A stretch of DNA of 23,420 nucleotides from CAZMSQ01 sp964569025 (GTDB lineage Bacteria > Bacteroidota > Bacteroidia > Chitinophagales > Saprospiraceae), in the NCBI GenBank assembly GCA_964569025.1, contig CAZMSQ010000036.1, positions 1 through 23,420 on the forward strand. Direction: 5' to 3'. Below the pieces are notes generated by a model that did no database searches, had not been told where the DNA came from, and saw only the letters and a list, made by a program, of their open reading frames with translations. Shown here one piece after another: positions 1-9,018 of this stretch (positions are counted from its first letter, which is position 1; each line of letters opens with the position of its first letter). The position numbers were made by a program, and so were the translations under genes.

Positions 1-406
1 TGACATGCAAAATTTCGTCGCCGGGGGGCAACACCAGTTTGTACATGTCATCAATGAGCTTCTGGATATCCTGTGCCCCAATCTCGGTTTGGGAATGGTC
101 TCTCGTGAGAATTCCCCGATGCTGAAGGCTCTTGATGTGCTGCCCGGCAATACCGACATGCAGAATGGCCGCTTTGTAGCCCGACATCTGCTCGGCCTTG
201 CTGACCGCCTGACTGATGGCTGCAACTGTCCTGTCAATATTCGAAACCACCCCTCGGGAGACCCCTTCAGAGGAGACCTTCCCCACCCCCAGAATTTCAA
301 ATCTTCCGTATTGATCTCTTTTGCCGGCCATGGCACACACCTTCGTGGTTCCGATGTCGAGAGCAAATACGACCTTGTCTTGTTGTGCGTCTTTCAGTGT
401 ACTCAT
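1..406 (-). CDS. ftsA: Cell division protein FtsA, N-terminal part (runs off the left edge)
   Basis: Actin-like ATPase that tethers FtsZ to the inner face of the cytoplasmic membrane and recruits later divisome proteins. About 135 codons are visible, starting at an ATG at 404-406 and reading MSTLKDAQQDKVVFALDIGT, followed by TKVCAMAG. The ALDIGTTK stretch near residues 15-22 is the phosphate-1 loop of the actin/FtsA fold, and GVSRGVVSNID near residues 48-58 is typical of the start of the FtsA-specific region. The ATP-binding adenosine and connect motifs and the C-terminal amphipathic helix lie outside the window. It is the last visible gene of the dcw operon, 58 nt downstream of ftsQ. In Bacteroidota ftsZ normally follows, but that is not visible here. 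Identification is secure from motif and position together. Confidence 0.93.
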   Translation of the reverse strand, partial: MSTLKDAQQDKVVFALDIGTTKVCAMAGKRDQYGRFEILGVGKVSSEGVSRGVVSNIDRTVAAISQAVSKAEQMSGYKAAILHVGIAGQHIKSLQHRGILTRDHSQTEIGAQDIQKLIDDMYKLVLPPGDEILHV

Positions 407-464
407 AAAAAGCTATTTTCGGGATTCCCGGATAATCGTGCGCCCGCACGTTGTTCCAGATTAT

Positions 465-1238
465 TCAGGTGCCAGCAACAACCTGATTTTTAAATTTTAA
501 ATTGATACGTTGATAATTCCGCCATCCGAGGTATGGCATTCCTTCGAGATAAAAGACTTTCAGCCTTCGCAGCTTGTGATCGGCATCTTCATACTTACCG
601 AAGTCAATTTTCTGCCGGCCTATTTTTGGAATCAGTATGTACTCTCCCCTGACAGTCACGTGAACTTGTTCGATAAGCCGGCTGAGTAATTCATCTTCAG
701 TGATTTGCAGAGTCAACTCGAAGAGATCCTTGAGAAGGTGGTTTTTCCTCAACTGGAAATCATCGATAAAGACAGGAATGTTTCCCGTTGCTACCAGCGT
801 CCTCGGGCTGTGATAGGAAGACAGCGGCAAACGCTTTCCGCTCTTGTCCAGGTAATAATTCACTCCTTTGGCATCAATGACCCGAAGTACGGGCTCCCGT
901 TGTGTGATATCGACGAAAATTTTATTCCGCGCATCCACAAAAACCTCCGCATTTAGTATAAATGGTTCTTTTTCAAGTGACTTTTCAATTTTGTCAACAT
1001 CTAATGATGCCAGTTGCTGGCCTTCCATTTGCATCCCAAAACTGCTACTGATGGTCGCCCGGACATCCTGTTCGGTCAGCAGGTATTCATTCATATTGAG
1101 GGGCTCAATGGTGATTTGCATTTCTGCAATCCGGCTGGCCCGCTTATGCTCCACAGCTGAGAGAATCAACACCGCACCAGCAATGAGGCCTCCCATCCAG
1201 GTAATTCTTTTCAGCGCTATGTGAGATTGACTATTCAT
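465..1238 (-). CDS. ftsQ: Cell division protein FtsQ (DivIB family)
   Basis: Bitopic inner-membrane divisome protein that links early and late division proteins through FtsL and FtsB-type partners. From the chosen start (MNSQSHIAL) it has 257 residues: a short cytoplasmic tail, one membrane segment (WMGGLIAGAVLILSAV, about residues 14-29), then a periplasmic part with a POTRA-like region (LTEQDVRATI to VFVDARNKIFVDITQREPVLRV). The -ITQREPVLRV- strand followed by YYLDKSGKRLPL is characteristic of FtsQ. I chose the ATG at 1236-1238 because it overlaps the end of murC by only 8 nt. A longer form from 1280 (14 more residues) would overlap murC by 50 nt and put an unusual extension before the membrane helix. 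The protein is poorly conserved in sequence, so the call rests on topology, the short motif and the murC-ftsQ-ftsA order. Confidence 0.88.
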   Translation of the reverse strand: MNSQSHIALKRITWMGGLIAGAVLILSAVEHKRASRIAEMQITIEPLNMNEYLLTEQDVRATISSSFGMQMEGQQLASLDVDKIEKSLEKEPFILNAEVFVDARNKIFVDITQREPVLRVIDAKGVNYYLDKSGKRLPLSSYHSPRTLVATGNIPVFIDDFQLRKNHLLKDLFELTLQITEDELLSRLIEQVHVTVRGEYILIPKIGRQKIDFGKYEDADHKLRRLKVFYLEGMPYLGWRNYQRINLKFKNQVVAGT

Positions 1239-2586
1239 GGGGCATGAGAATTTGGTAAATGGGTTCGACAAGCTGGTCAATGTCGCCGGCTCCGAGGGTC
1301 AAAAGGACTTCTGGAGAATGAGCTGCTATTTCGGTCAAAAGGAATTCTTTGGTCACCACCTTCCATGGTTTGCCTTGAATGTACCCGCCGATTAATTCAG
1401 AACTGACTCCTTTAATCGGTGCCTCCCGTGCCGGATATATTGGCAAGAGATAGACCATATCTAATTCGCTAAGGGCTTTCCCAAATTCAGGGGCGAAGTC
1501 CCTGGTCCGGGAATACAGGTGGGGCTGGAATATGCCAGTGATTTTCTTGCCGGGATACAGCATGCGTGCCGCTCCGATTGCTGCCTCCAGCTCCGCAGGG
1601 TGATGGGCATAATCATCAATGATGACGCAACCTGGTGCTTCGCAGACATATTCAAACCTGCGGTGAATACCCAAAAAACCTGATAACCCACGGCGAATAT
1701 CGTCCGGGGTTAGTCCAAGGCGCAGGGCAACTGAAATAGCCGCTGTAGCATTCTCCACGTTATGAGTACCCGGCAATGACCATGCGATATTCCGAATCTC
1801 TACATCCGGGCCGATGTAATCAAATACAAACTTCCCATGCTCTACCCGCACATTGACTGCCCGGCAATCACCTTCCTCCACGCCATACTCAATGACCTCA
1901 AGACCCGCCGGAACACTTAACTTTAGACCAGCCTTCATGTACAGTGTCCCTCCAGGCCTGATGCATCTGATGAATGCATCGTATCCGGACCTGATGACCG
2001 ACTCTGCATCACCATAAATATCCAGATGGTCGGCATCAGCAGAGAGTACCACCGCTATCTGAGGGCGGAGATGTAAAAAGGACCGGTCAAATTCATCAGC
2101 CTCCACTACCAGCCAATCATCGCCGGTTTTCAGAAAGTTAGAGCCGTAATTCGATGGAATGCCACCAAGCAGGCAGGTACATGAGATGTTTCCCTCAGTC
2201 AACAGATGAGCAAGAAGGCTACTTGTTGTTGTTTTCCCGTGGGTCCCGGCAACAGCCAGAGTGGGCAGATGCTCGCTCAGGACACCCAACACTTCCGCAC
2301 GCTTAATGAATGGAATATTACGCTTTTGCAACGCCTGAAATTCAGCCATCTCCCGAGGCACCGCCGGCGTATAGACCGCCAAATCCACTTCTGAAGGAAT
2401 TCGGGAGGGATCATCTGCATAATGCACATGCATCCCTTCAGACACCAAAGCTCTGGTCAGACTAGTCTCTGTGCGATCATACCCTATCACGTCGGCTCCT
2501 CTTTGACGAAAGAACCGGGCAAGAGCGCTCATGCCGATTCCTCCAATTCCGAGGAAATACACAGACTTGAGCGTTTCAAGATTCAT
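1231..2586 (-). CDS. murC: UDP-N-acetylmuramate--L-alanine ligase MurC
   Basis: Cytoplasmic ATP-dependent ligase that adds L-alanine, the first stem amino acid, to UDP-MurNAc. From the chosen start the protein has 451 residues, normal for MurC. It shows the N-terminal UDP-binding Rossmann motif FLGIGGIGMSAL (residues 11-22), the ATP-binding AGTHGKTTT (113-121), the Mur signature around EADEFDRSF (162-170) and HNVENATAA (275-283), and DDYAHHPAE (324-332), diagnostic for MurC/Mpl. The start is the ATG at 2584-2586 (MNLETLKS), which overlaps the end of murG by 11 nt. An in-frame ATG at 2640 would add 18 residues with no family counterpart and a 65-nt overlap. Mpl, the recycling paralogue, is an alternative family assignment, but position between murG and ftsQ makes MurC the reading. 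Confidence 0.96.
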   Translation of the reverse strand: MNLETLKSVYFLGIGGIGMSALARFFRQRGADVIGYDRTETSLTRALVSEGMHVHYADDPSRIPSEVDLAVYTPAVPREMAEFQALQKRNIPFIKRAEVLGVLSEHLPTLAVAGTHGKTTTSSLLAHLLTEGNISCTCLLGGIPSNYGSNFLKTGDDWLVVEADEFDRSFLHLRPQIAVVLSADADHLDIYGDAESVIRSGYDAFIRCIRPGGTLYMKAGLKLSVPAGLEVIEYGVEEGDCRAVNVRVEHGKFVFDYIGPDVEIRNIAWSLPGTHNVENATAAISVALRLGLTPDDIRRGLSGFLGIHRRFEYVCEAPGCVIIDDYAHHPAELEAAIGAARMLYPGKKITGIFQPHLYSRTRDFAPEFGKALSELDMVYLLPIYPAREAPIKGVSSELIGGYIQGKPWKVVTKEFLLTEIAAHSPEVLLTLGAGDIDQLVEPIYQILMPHE

Positions 2587-3688
2587 TTCGTTTGTTTTCA
2601 GCCAGTTTGAGAATTTCAGTAGCAATATCTCGTGCCGCATCAGGTTTTGCGAATGTGCTAATACCCTTGCGGAGCTTTTCAGTCAGTTCTATCGAATCAA
2701 GCACCCTCAGTGCTTCACTGATGGCCTCCCCTGCCTCATCATCTTTGACAAGTCGGGCTGCCCCTGCATCAGCCAGTGCCCGCGCATTTTTTGTTTGATG
2801 GTCTTCGGCCACATTCGGGGAGGGTACCAGTACCGCAGCTTTTCCACACAAGGCAAGTTCACTGATGGTTAGTGCCCCGGCCCTGGTGATGACCACATCG
2901 GCTGCTGCGTACGCCATGTTCATCGCATCCACAAAAGCCACAGCACTCACCTGAGGAAGCAAGGCTGTTGCACAGGTCCCGAACTCATTTTCATACAACT
3001 TGCCATACTGCCACAACCATTGCACACCAGTACGGGACCGAATCAAGTCAATCTGATCTCTCATCCCTTCATTGAGCGAGCGGGCACCAAGACTTCCGCC
3101 AACCACCAGCACCATGGCCTTGGTCGGATCAAGCCCAAAATGACGCTTGGCATCATCAGGATTGCCTCCGTCCATCTGTACCCCTTTCCGAATGGGATTC
3201 CCGGTCAAAAGCAGTTTTCCCTTGGGGAAAAACCGATCCATACCCTCATAGGCCACACAAATCCGGTCCGCTTTGGAAGCCAGAATTCTGTTTGTGACCC
3301 CAGGCAGTGAATTTTGCTCTTGGATCAGTGCAGGTACTCCCATCCGGGTTGCCATCTCTACAAGCGGTCCGCTTGCATAGCCACCCACTCCAACAACCAC
3401 ATCCGGCTTGAACCGACGCACGATGCCTCTTGACCTCCACAGACTTCCCAATAGCCTGAACGGGAACAGAAGATTTCTGACCGTGAGCCTTCGTTGGAAG
3501 CCGCTGATTGCAAGACCCACAATTCGGAAGCCCGCCTGAGGCACCTTTTCCATCTCCAACTTTCCCTTCGCACCAACAAACAGAATGTCAATGGCCGGCC
3601 TCATTACCCTGAGTGCCTCCGCAATGGCAATTGCCGGAAAGACATGGCCTCCCGTACCGCCCCCGCTGATGATGACCTTTATTGACAT
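2576..3688 (-). CDS. murG: MurG, undecaprenyl-PP-MurNAc-pentapeptide GlcNAc transferase
   Basis: Peripheral membrane GT28 enzyme on the cytoplasmic face that converts lipid I to lipid II using UDP-GlcNAc. The protein has 370 residues with two Rossmann domains. The N-terminal glycine-rich loop ISGGGTGGHVFPA (7-19) and the VGVGGYASGP loop (about 99-108) are the lipid-substrate side. The C-terminal domain has VVGGSLGARSLN, ITRAGALTISEL and EDHQTKNARAL, the UDP-GlcNAc-binding signatures. It lies 45 nt downstream of ftsW and overlaps murC by 11 nt, consistent with one transcript. The ATG at 3686-3688 places the glycine-rich loop at the usual distance from the N-terminus. Confidence 0.97.
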   Translation of the reverse strand: MSIKVIISGGGTGGHVFPAIAIAEALRVMRPAIDILFVGAKGKLEMEKVPQAGFRIVGLAISGFQRRLTVRNLLFPFRLLGSLWRSRGIVRRFKPDVVVGVGGYASGPLVEMATRMGVPALIQEQNSLPGVTNRILASKADRICVAYEGMDRFFPKGKLLLTGNPIRKGVQMDGGNPDDAKRHFGLDPTKAMVLVVGGSLGARSLNEGMRDQIDLIRSRTGVQWLWQYGKLYENEFGTCATALLPQVSAVAFVDAMNMAYAAADVVITRAGALTISELALCGKAAVLVPSPNVAEDHQTKNARALADAGAARLVKDDEAGEAISEALRVLDSIELTEKLRKGISTFAKPDAARDIATEILKLAENKRNES

Positions 3689-3733
3689 TTGAATGTGGTG
3701 TATGTTTTCTGAATTATGAGTATTTCCCTTTCA

Positions 3734-4903
3734 TTATGCAAATTCCCGCACATCGGGCAAATCTGCCCGCTCATTCACCTTTTCAATGTACCTGCTCACG
3801 CTCAGCACGATCCCAAAGCTCATGCTCGAAAACAGAATGGATGTACCCCCCATACTCACCATGGGCAACGTGACGCCGGTCACCGGCAATAAATTGACCG
3901 AGACCGCCATATTTATGAAAGCCTGCGAAACAAGACTCAGACTCACACCTAATGCCAGCATGGCCCCGAATGTCTTCGGACTACGGGTCACAAGGCTGAC
4001 AGTTCGCAAAAACAAGAGGGTGTAGAGCACCACGATGAGCAAGCCGCCAAGTAACCCATACTCCTCGCAGATGATTGCGTAGATGAAATCTGAGTAAGGG
4101 TGGGGCAGATAATTCCGAAGCGTGCTTTTTCCAGGCCCCACCCCGGCAAAATCACCTGATGCAATGGCAATCTTTGCATGCTTCACCTGATACGTTTCTT
4201 TGGCGGGTTCCCGAAACTGCTCCACCCTCGCCGTCCAGGTATTGACGCGCACAAAATCCGGAAAGAAACTTCCCAACATCACCAAAAAGGAGAATACGAC
4301 CGCCCCCATAAACAGGAGCAGCAGAATATATTTCATGGCAACACGGCCCATAAACATCATGAGGATGCTCACCAAAAACAGTATGACTGCCGACGATAAA
4401 TCAGCAGGAGCAATCAATCCGCAAACAATCAGGACCGGCACAATAATCGGAAGAAACGCACTTTTCATGTCCTTGATATACTCCTGCTTACTCGAAATCA
4501 CCCGCGCCACATAGATGATAAGCGCGAGCTTGGCAAACTCAGATGTCTGAAACGTGAACGGAATACCCGGCACCTCAATCCAGCGTCTTGCCTCATTGTA
4601 CTCAGCCCCGAATACCAGCGTGTAAATCAACACAGGAATCGCAATGGCGAGAAGTACAGGTGCGGCGCGCGAGTATTTCATGTAATGCAGCAAGTAACAC
4701 AAATACGTAAGCCCCAATCCGGCGGCAATCAGAATAAATTGCTTGAGCAGGTAAAACTCGGTATTCCCTCCCTTGTGCCGGTACGCGATGGTGCCCGTTG
4801 AGCTGTAAACGGCCAGAATCGAGAACATAGCAAGCAAGGCCACAATCATCCAAATGACGCGGTCTCCCCGAAGTTCTGCATAGATTCTGCTGCTCAATGA
4901 CAT
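3734..4903 (-). CDS. ftsW: FtsW, SEDS-family septal peptidoglycan glycosyltransferase
   Basis: Polytopic inner-membrane SEDS polymerase that extends septal glycan strands from lipid II with its cognate class B PBP, the ftsI product encoded in the same operon. The 389-residue protein is mostly hydrophobic, with about ten predicted membrane helices. Recognisable SEDS features are ARRWIEVPG (105-113) after the second helix pair, FQTSEFAKLALIIY (118-131), the loop YLPHPYSDFIYAIICEEYG (265-283) and VTLPMVSMGGTSIL (344-357). The aspartate of SDF (D272) aligns with the catalytic Asp of the SEDS family. SEDS proteins include RodA and SpoVE. The dcw position between murD and murG supports FtsW. The start is 3 nt after the murD stop. 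Confidence 0.95.
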   Translation of the reverse strand: MSLSSRIYAELRGDRVIWMIVALLAMFSILAVYSSTGTIAYRHKGGNTEFYLLKQFILIAAGLGLTYLCYLLHYMKYSRAAPVLLAIAIPVLIYTLVFGAEYNEARRWIEVPGIPFTFQTSEFAKLALIIYVARVISSKQEYIKDMKSAFLPIIVPVLIVCGLIAPADLSSAVILFLVSILMMFMGRVAMKYILLLLFMGAVVFSFLVMLGSFFPDFVRVNTWTARVEQFREPAKETYQVKHAKIAIASGDFAGVGPGKSTLRNYLPHPYSDFIYAIICEEYGLLGGLLIVVLYTLLFLRTVSLVTRSPKTFGAMLALGVSLSLVSQAFINMAVSVNLLPVTGVTLPMVSMGGTSILFSSMSFGIVLSVSRYIEKVNERADLPDVREFA

Positions 4904-4906
4904 AGT

Positions 4907-6250
4907 CTATTCTTTTTCGTGAATCGGTTCTTCATATTTCAGTGCCGCAACAGCTTCCTTAAATCGATTGCCGCGGTCTTCGTAATTCTGAAAGCGATCG
5001 AAACTGGCACATGCCGGAGAAAGTAAAACCACATCCCCGAAGGTGGCCCAATTCAAGGACTCCCTGACAGCCTCCGCAGCAGAACTGACCTCCACAATCG
5101 GAATTCCAAGGGGGCCAAAAACTTCTATCAGGGTTCGATTGTCCTTACCCAGCGCGATGATTGCCTTCACCTTTTCGCGAACAAGCGGTATCAAATCCAC
5201 GTATTCATTGCCTTTGTCCGTACCGCCTGCTATCCAAATGACAGGCCGGGTCATGGCATCCAGTGCAAATACAACAGCATCCACGTTGGTGGCTTTGCTG
5301 TCGTTGATAAAGATCACTCCGCCCTGACTATCCACAAGATGCTCCAGTCGGTGGGGTGGCATCCGGAATGTATCCAGTCCCTCTTGCAGCAATCTCGGTT
5401 CATTGGCTCCGGCAAGCCGGGCCACTTCAAGAGCGCATAATGCATTCAAGGCATTATGACGGCCTGTCAGAACCGAATTATCGAGCGAAAACTGCCAACC
5501 ATTGCTCAAGCGAATTTGCTCCGACCCGACAGGCATTCTGACGGGAAGTTTCTGTGCTTTTGACGGATGACGCTCCAGGTTTCTCATCACCACCTCACTG
5601 TCAGTATTATAGATAAACCAATCATCGTCACGCTGATTGGCTGTAATTCTAAATTTTGCCCCGGCATAACGGTCTATATCGTAGGCATATCTGTCCAAAT
5701 GGTCAGCAGTGACATTCAGCAGGACAGAGATATCGGGCCTGAAAGAATCAATGGTATCAAGCTGAAAACTGCTGAGCTCAAGAACAAGCCAGTCAGGCTT
5801 CAGTCCTTCTGCCACGATTCGTGAAAAACTCTTACCGATATTCCCACCCGTCAACACATCAACTCCAGCGGCAGCAAGCAGGTGCCCGGTCAGCATAGTT
5901 GCTGTGGTCTTCCCGTTGCTGCCGGTAATTCCGATGACCTTACCCGGATACTGAAGGCTTGCAAACTCGATTTCAGATATCAGCGGAATGCCGGCCTGAA
6001 TTACCGCTTGCACAACTTGTGCCTCATCGGGAATTCCCGGACTTTTTACCACCAGCCCTGCACTCATGACCTCCTCCTCTGTATGATGCCCCTCCTCATA
6101 TCGAATTCCCGCCCTGTCAAGCTCGGCTTGAAACGACTCCCGAATCTTCCGCCCGTCAGAAACCAGCACCTCATATCCCTGCTGCTTCCCGAGCAACCCT
6201 GCCCCGGTTCCGCTTTCGCCACCTCCTAGTATGACAAGTTTGGTCTTCAT
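4907..6250 (-). CDS. murD: UDP-N-acetylmuramoyl-L-alanine--D-glutamate ligase MurD
   Basis: Cytoplasmic Mur ligase that adds D-glutamate, the second stem residue. The 447-residue protein begins MKTKLVILGGGESGTGAG, a UDP-binding Rossmann motif that uses G-x-G-x-S. It has the ATP loop GITGSNGKTT (107-116), a candidate carbamylated lysine in AGAKF (K199), GRHNALNALCA (263-273), NDSKATNVDA (316-325), diagnostic of MurD, and the C-terminal SPACASFD (411-418). The start chosen is the ATG at 6248-6250, 2 nt after the mraY stop. A more distal in-frame start at 6310 would add 20 residues lying inside the mraY coding sequence with no family counterpart. Confidence 0.97.
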   Translation of the reverse strand: MKTKLVILGGGESGTGAGLLGKQQGYEVLVSDGRKIRESFQAELDRAGIRYEEGHHTEEEVMSAGLVVKSPGIPDEAQVVQAVIQAGIPLISEIEFASLQYPGKVIGITGSNGKTTATMLTGHLLAAAGVDVLTGGNIGKSFSRIVAEGLKPDWLVLELSSFQLDTIDSFRPDISVLLNVTADHLDRYAYDIDRYAGAKFRITANQRDDDWFIYNTDSEVVMRNLERHPSKAQKLPVRMPVGSEQIRLSNGWQFSLDNSVLTGRHNALNALCALEVARLAGANEPRLLQEGLDTFRMPPHRLEHLVDSQGGVIFINDSKATNVDAVVFALDAMTRPVIWIAGGTDKGNEYVDLIPLVREKVKAIIALGKDNRTLIEVFGPLGIPIVEVSSAAEAVRESLNWATFGDVVLLSPACASFDRFQNYEDRGNRFKEAVAALKYEEPIHEKE

Positions 6251-6252
6251 GT

Positions 6253-7515
6253 CTATCGTATCTTCAGCGTAATCACCGTGACCACTGCCAGGATCAATCC
6301 TACTATCCAAAAGCGACTCACAATTTTCGCCTCATGCATTCCCAATTTCTGGAAATGATGATGGAGTGGCGCCATCCGGAATACCCGGCGGCCCTCACCA
6401 AATTTCTTTTTCGTGTATTTGAAATATGAGACTTGAATAATTACCGAAAGGGTTTCCACTAAAAAGATTCCACACAAGACCGGAATGAGCAACTCTTTCC
6501 GGATTAAAATTGCCAGCGCTGCAATGATTCCCCCGAGCGTCAGGCTGCCTGTGTCTCCCATAAACACCTTTGCCGGATAGGCATTAAACCACAAAAAGCC
6601 GACACAGGCACCGACCAGGCAGGCTGTGAAAATGACCAGTTCGGAAGAATTGGGAAGAAAGAGAATGCCCAGATAGTCAGCTGCTATTGAATTACCGGAG
6701 ACATAGGCCAAAACCCCAAGGGTGGCTCCAATGATTCCTGAAAGTCCTGTGGTCAGACCATCCAGTCCGTCGGTGAGATTGGCAGCGTTGGAGACTGCCG
6801 TGACAATAAAAATAACGACGGGGATGAAGATTACCCAGACTAACGTTGCAGCATGCTCTCCCATAAATGGAATCAGAGAAGCATAATCCAGTTGGTTGCT
6901 TTTGAAAAATGGGATATTGGTCAGGGTGGTTTTGACATATGCAACCTCCTGAAGTGGAGCATCGAGATATCTCGGATTGGTGACTTGCTCGGTTTTGACA
7001 ATCGGATAGCCCATTTCCTGAGCCCGCTCCATTGGAAGCCGAACCACAATTTCACTGCTTGTCAGCATGATGACCCCGACAATCAACCCCAGCCCCACCT
7101 GACCGATGACCTTGAAAATTCCTTTCAGGCCTTGCTTGTTCTTTTTGAACACCTTTATGTAATCATCCAGAAAACCAATGACACCCATCCACAGAGTTGC
7201 GAGCAGCATCAGAAGGATGTAGTCATTGCTGAGATTCGCAAAAAGCAGGCATGGCAATACAATGGCGAGAATGATAATCAGCCCCCCCATGGTTGGTGTG
7301 CCCTGCTTTTGTTGCTCACCCTGCAGTCCCAGATCACGGACCACCTCACCTATTTGAAGCATCTTCAGTCTTTGGATGATTGCCCGGCCGACCACCATGC
7401 TCAGCAACAGCGAGCATAAGACCGCGAGGCCTGCCCGAAAGCTGATATACCTGAAAAGCCCGGCTCCTGGCAGGTCAATTTGGGTATCCAGATACTGAAA
7501 CAAATGGTAGAGCAT
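6253..7515 (-). CDS. mraY: MraY, phospho-MurNAc-pentapeptide transferase
   Basis: Polytopic inner-membrane enzyme that transfers phospho-MurNAc-pentapeptide from the UDP precursor to undecaprenyl phosphate, making lipid I. The 420-residue protein has about ten membrane helices. It carries GTPTMGG (72-78), the Mg-binding DD pair (FLDDYIKV, D117/D118), NAANLTDGLDGL (243-254), FMGDTGSL (318-325) and the PLHHHF loop (383-388). It is about 60 residues longer than the E. coli enzyme. The extra length is a hydrophilic stretch, about residues 155-205 (with PRYLDAPLQEVAYVKTTL), between two membrane helices, an insertion I associate with Bacteroidota MraY. It lies 19 nt downstream of murE. Confidence 0.97.
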   Translation of the reverse strand: MLYHLFQYLDTQIDLPGAGLFRYISFRAGLAVLCSLLLSMVVGRAIIQRLKMLQIGEVVRDLGLQGEQQKQGTPTMGGLIIILAIVLPCLLFANLSNDYILLMLLATLWMGVIGFLDDYIKVFKKNKQGLKGIFKVIGQVGLGLIVGVIMLTSSEIVVRLPMERAQEMGYPIVKTEQVTNPRYLDAPLQEVAYVKTTLTNIPFFKSNQLDYASLIPFMGEHAATLVWVIFIPVVIFIVTAVSNAANLTDGLDGLTTGLSGIIGATLGVLAYVSGNSIAADYLGILFLPNSSELVIFTACLVGACVGFLWFNAYPAKVFMGDTGSLTLGGIIAALAILIRKELLIPVLCGIFLVETLSVIIQVSYFKYTKKKFGEGRRVFRMAPLHHHFQKLGMHEAKIVSRFWIVGLILAVVTVITLKIR

Positions 7516-7534
7516 GTGTCAATCTATTCGTCAG

Positions 7535-9016
7535 TCAGTTGTCATACAATTCTTGAAAGGCCAAAGCCAATTCTTTCCGATCATCAAATTCAAAGCGTTC
7601 GCCCCGAATCTCCTGTGTCGTTTCATGTCCTTTACCAGCCACCAGAACCAATCCTCCACCTGCTGCCAGCCGCACTGCAGTGCGAATGGCCTGCCTCCTG
7701 TCAGTAATTACAAGCACCTTCGAAGCAGACTCAGAAGGAATGCCTGACATCATCTCCTCAATAATTTCATCCGGGTCTTCAGACCTGGGATTATCAGCAG
7801 TCAGGATTGCCTGATCACTGAGCTCGCAGGCAATCCTGCCCATCAGTGGCCGCTTTTGGCGATCGCGATCTCCTCCACAGCCAACCACCGTAAAAACCGG
7901 ACGCCTGGCAACGTTGATTTGATGGATGGTTTCCAGCACTTTTTCAAGCGCATCAGGTGTGTGCGCATAGTCAATAATCCCGCTGACTTCAGGCTTCCCG
8001 CTCGGCAACTGCTGAAACCGTCCGGGAGCCGTTTCGAGTTGACTCAAGGCTGGCAAAACCTCATTGGAATCCAACCCCAACAAGGATGCTACAGCATAGG
8101 CCGCCAGCAGGTTGGAAGCATTAAAGGTGCCAATCAATCTTGACGCCAGCGTCTGACCATCCAAATCCATGACCAGCCCGTGCAGATCATTTTCAATCAC
8201 GCGCCCCCGAAAATCAGCCATACCGTGCAAAGCATAGGTCGCATGCCTGGCCTTCGAATTTTGCAACATGACTTCCCATCTCCTGTCATCCTTGTTCACC
8301 AGTGCAAAAGCCTCCGGAGGTAGACCATCGAAAAGCTTCTTTTTTGCAAAAATGTAGTTCTGAAAGGTCTTGTGATAGTCGAGATGATCGTGAGAGATAT
8401 TCGTGAAAACGCCTCCCGCAAACCGAATTCCGCAGACTCGCTTTTGGTCAAGTGCATGTGAACTGACCTCCATAAAAACATAGGTACAGCCAGCGTCTGC
8501 CATCTTTCGCAGCAAGCGGTTCAATGACACCGCATCAGGAGTGGTGTGCGTTGCCGTCAGTATAGTCTCTCCAATCCGGTTCTCCACCGTTGAAATCAAT
8601 CCGCAGGAATACCCGAGGGCCTGGAGGAGTCTGAACAGGAGTGTAGCAGTTGTCGTTTTGCCATTGGTACCTGTGACCCCGACCAAACGCACCTGCTGGG
8701 ATGGACTGTCAAAAAAACTGTCTGCAACCAAGCCAAGCGCAGCCCGTGAGTCAGCTACCCGGACATATGACACGCCAGGATGAAGGACCGGTGGCAGAGA
8801 TTCTGCAATCACTGCAACAGCTCCTTTTTCGATCGCCTTGTCAATGAACGTGTGCCCGTCTGTTTGAGTCCCGCGAATCGCAACAAACAAACTTCCGGAA
8901 ATACACTCCCTGGAGTCGATTGTCACCTCCCGAACAGCAACCTCTTCTGGCCCTTTCCATTCGGCGGTGTCGACTTCCCTGAGTATGTGAGTGAGGTCTT
9001 TCTGCATGGCTTTCAT
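7535..9016 (-). CDS. murE: MurE, UDP-MurNAc-L-Ala-D-Glu--meso-diaminopimelate ligase
   Basis: Adds the third stem-peptide residue. The 493-residue protein has the N-terminal UDP-binding domain with TIDSRECISGSLFVAIRG (32-49), the ATP loop VTGTNGKTTT (114-123), TTPDA (158-162) and FMEVSSHAL (181-189). It also has a candidate carbamylated lysine in the AKKK stretch (224-227), YAHTPD (350-355) and GKGHET (461-466). The specificity motif is DNPR (408-411) within ADNPRSEDP, which in characterised enzymes selects meso-diaminopimelate rather than lysine. This implies DAP-type peptidoglycan. The start lies 2 nt after the ftsI stop. A second ATG three codons in (MQKDLTH) is equally possible. Confidence 0.96.
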   Translation of the reverse strand: MKAMQKDLTHILREVDTAEWKGPEEVAVREVTIDSRECISGSLFVAIRGTQTDGHTFIDKAIEKGAVAVIAESLPPVLHPGVSYVRVADSRAALGLVADSFFDSPSQQVRLVGVTGTNGKTTTATLLFRLLQALGYSCGLISTVENRIGETILTATHTTPDAVSLNRLLRKMADAGCTYVFMEVSSHALDQKRVCGIRFAGGVFTNISHDHLDYHKTFQNYIFAKKKLFDGLPPEAFALVNKDDRRWEVMLQNSKARHATYALHGMADFRGRVIENDLHGLVMDLDGQTLASRLIGTFNASNLLAAYAVASLLGLDSNEVLPALSQLETAPGRFQQLPSGKPEVSGIIDYAHTPDALEKVLETIHQINVARRPVFTVVGCGGDRDRQKRPLMGRIACELSDQAILTADNPRSEDPDEIIEEMMSGIPSESASKVLVITDRRQAIRTAVRLAAGGGLVLVAGKGHETTQEIRGERFEFDDRKELALAFQELYDN

Positions 9017-9018
9017 CG

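Noticed and set aside
1239..1280. N-terminal extension of FtsQ by 14 residues
   Set aside because: Would overlap murC by 50 nt; the ATG at 1238 gives a normal short overlap and a usual N-terminus.
6251..6310. N-terminal extension of MurD by 20 residues
   Set aside because: Lies inside the end of mraY and precedes the Rossmann motif that normally starts MurD almost immediately.
6853..7419. 188-codon plus-strand open frame
   Set aside because: Antisense to mraY, whose catalytic motifs are all intact; His/Gln-rich shadow translation.
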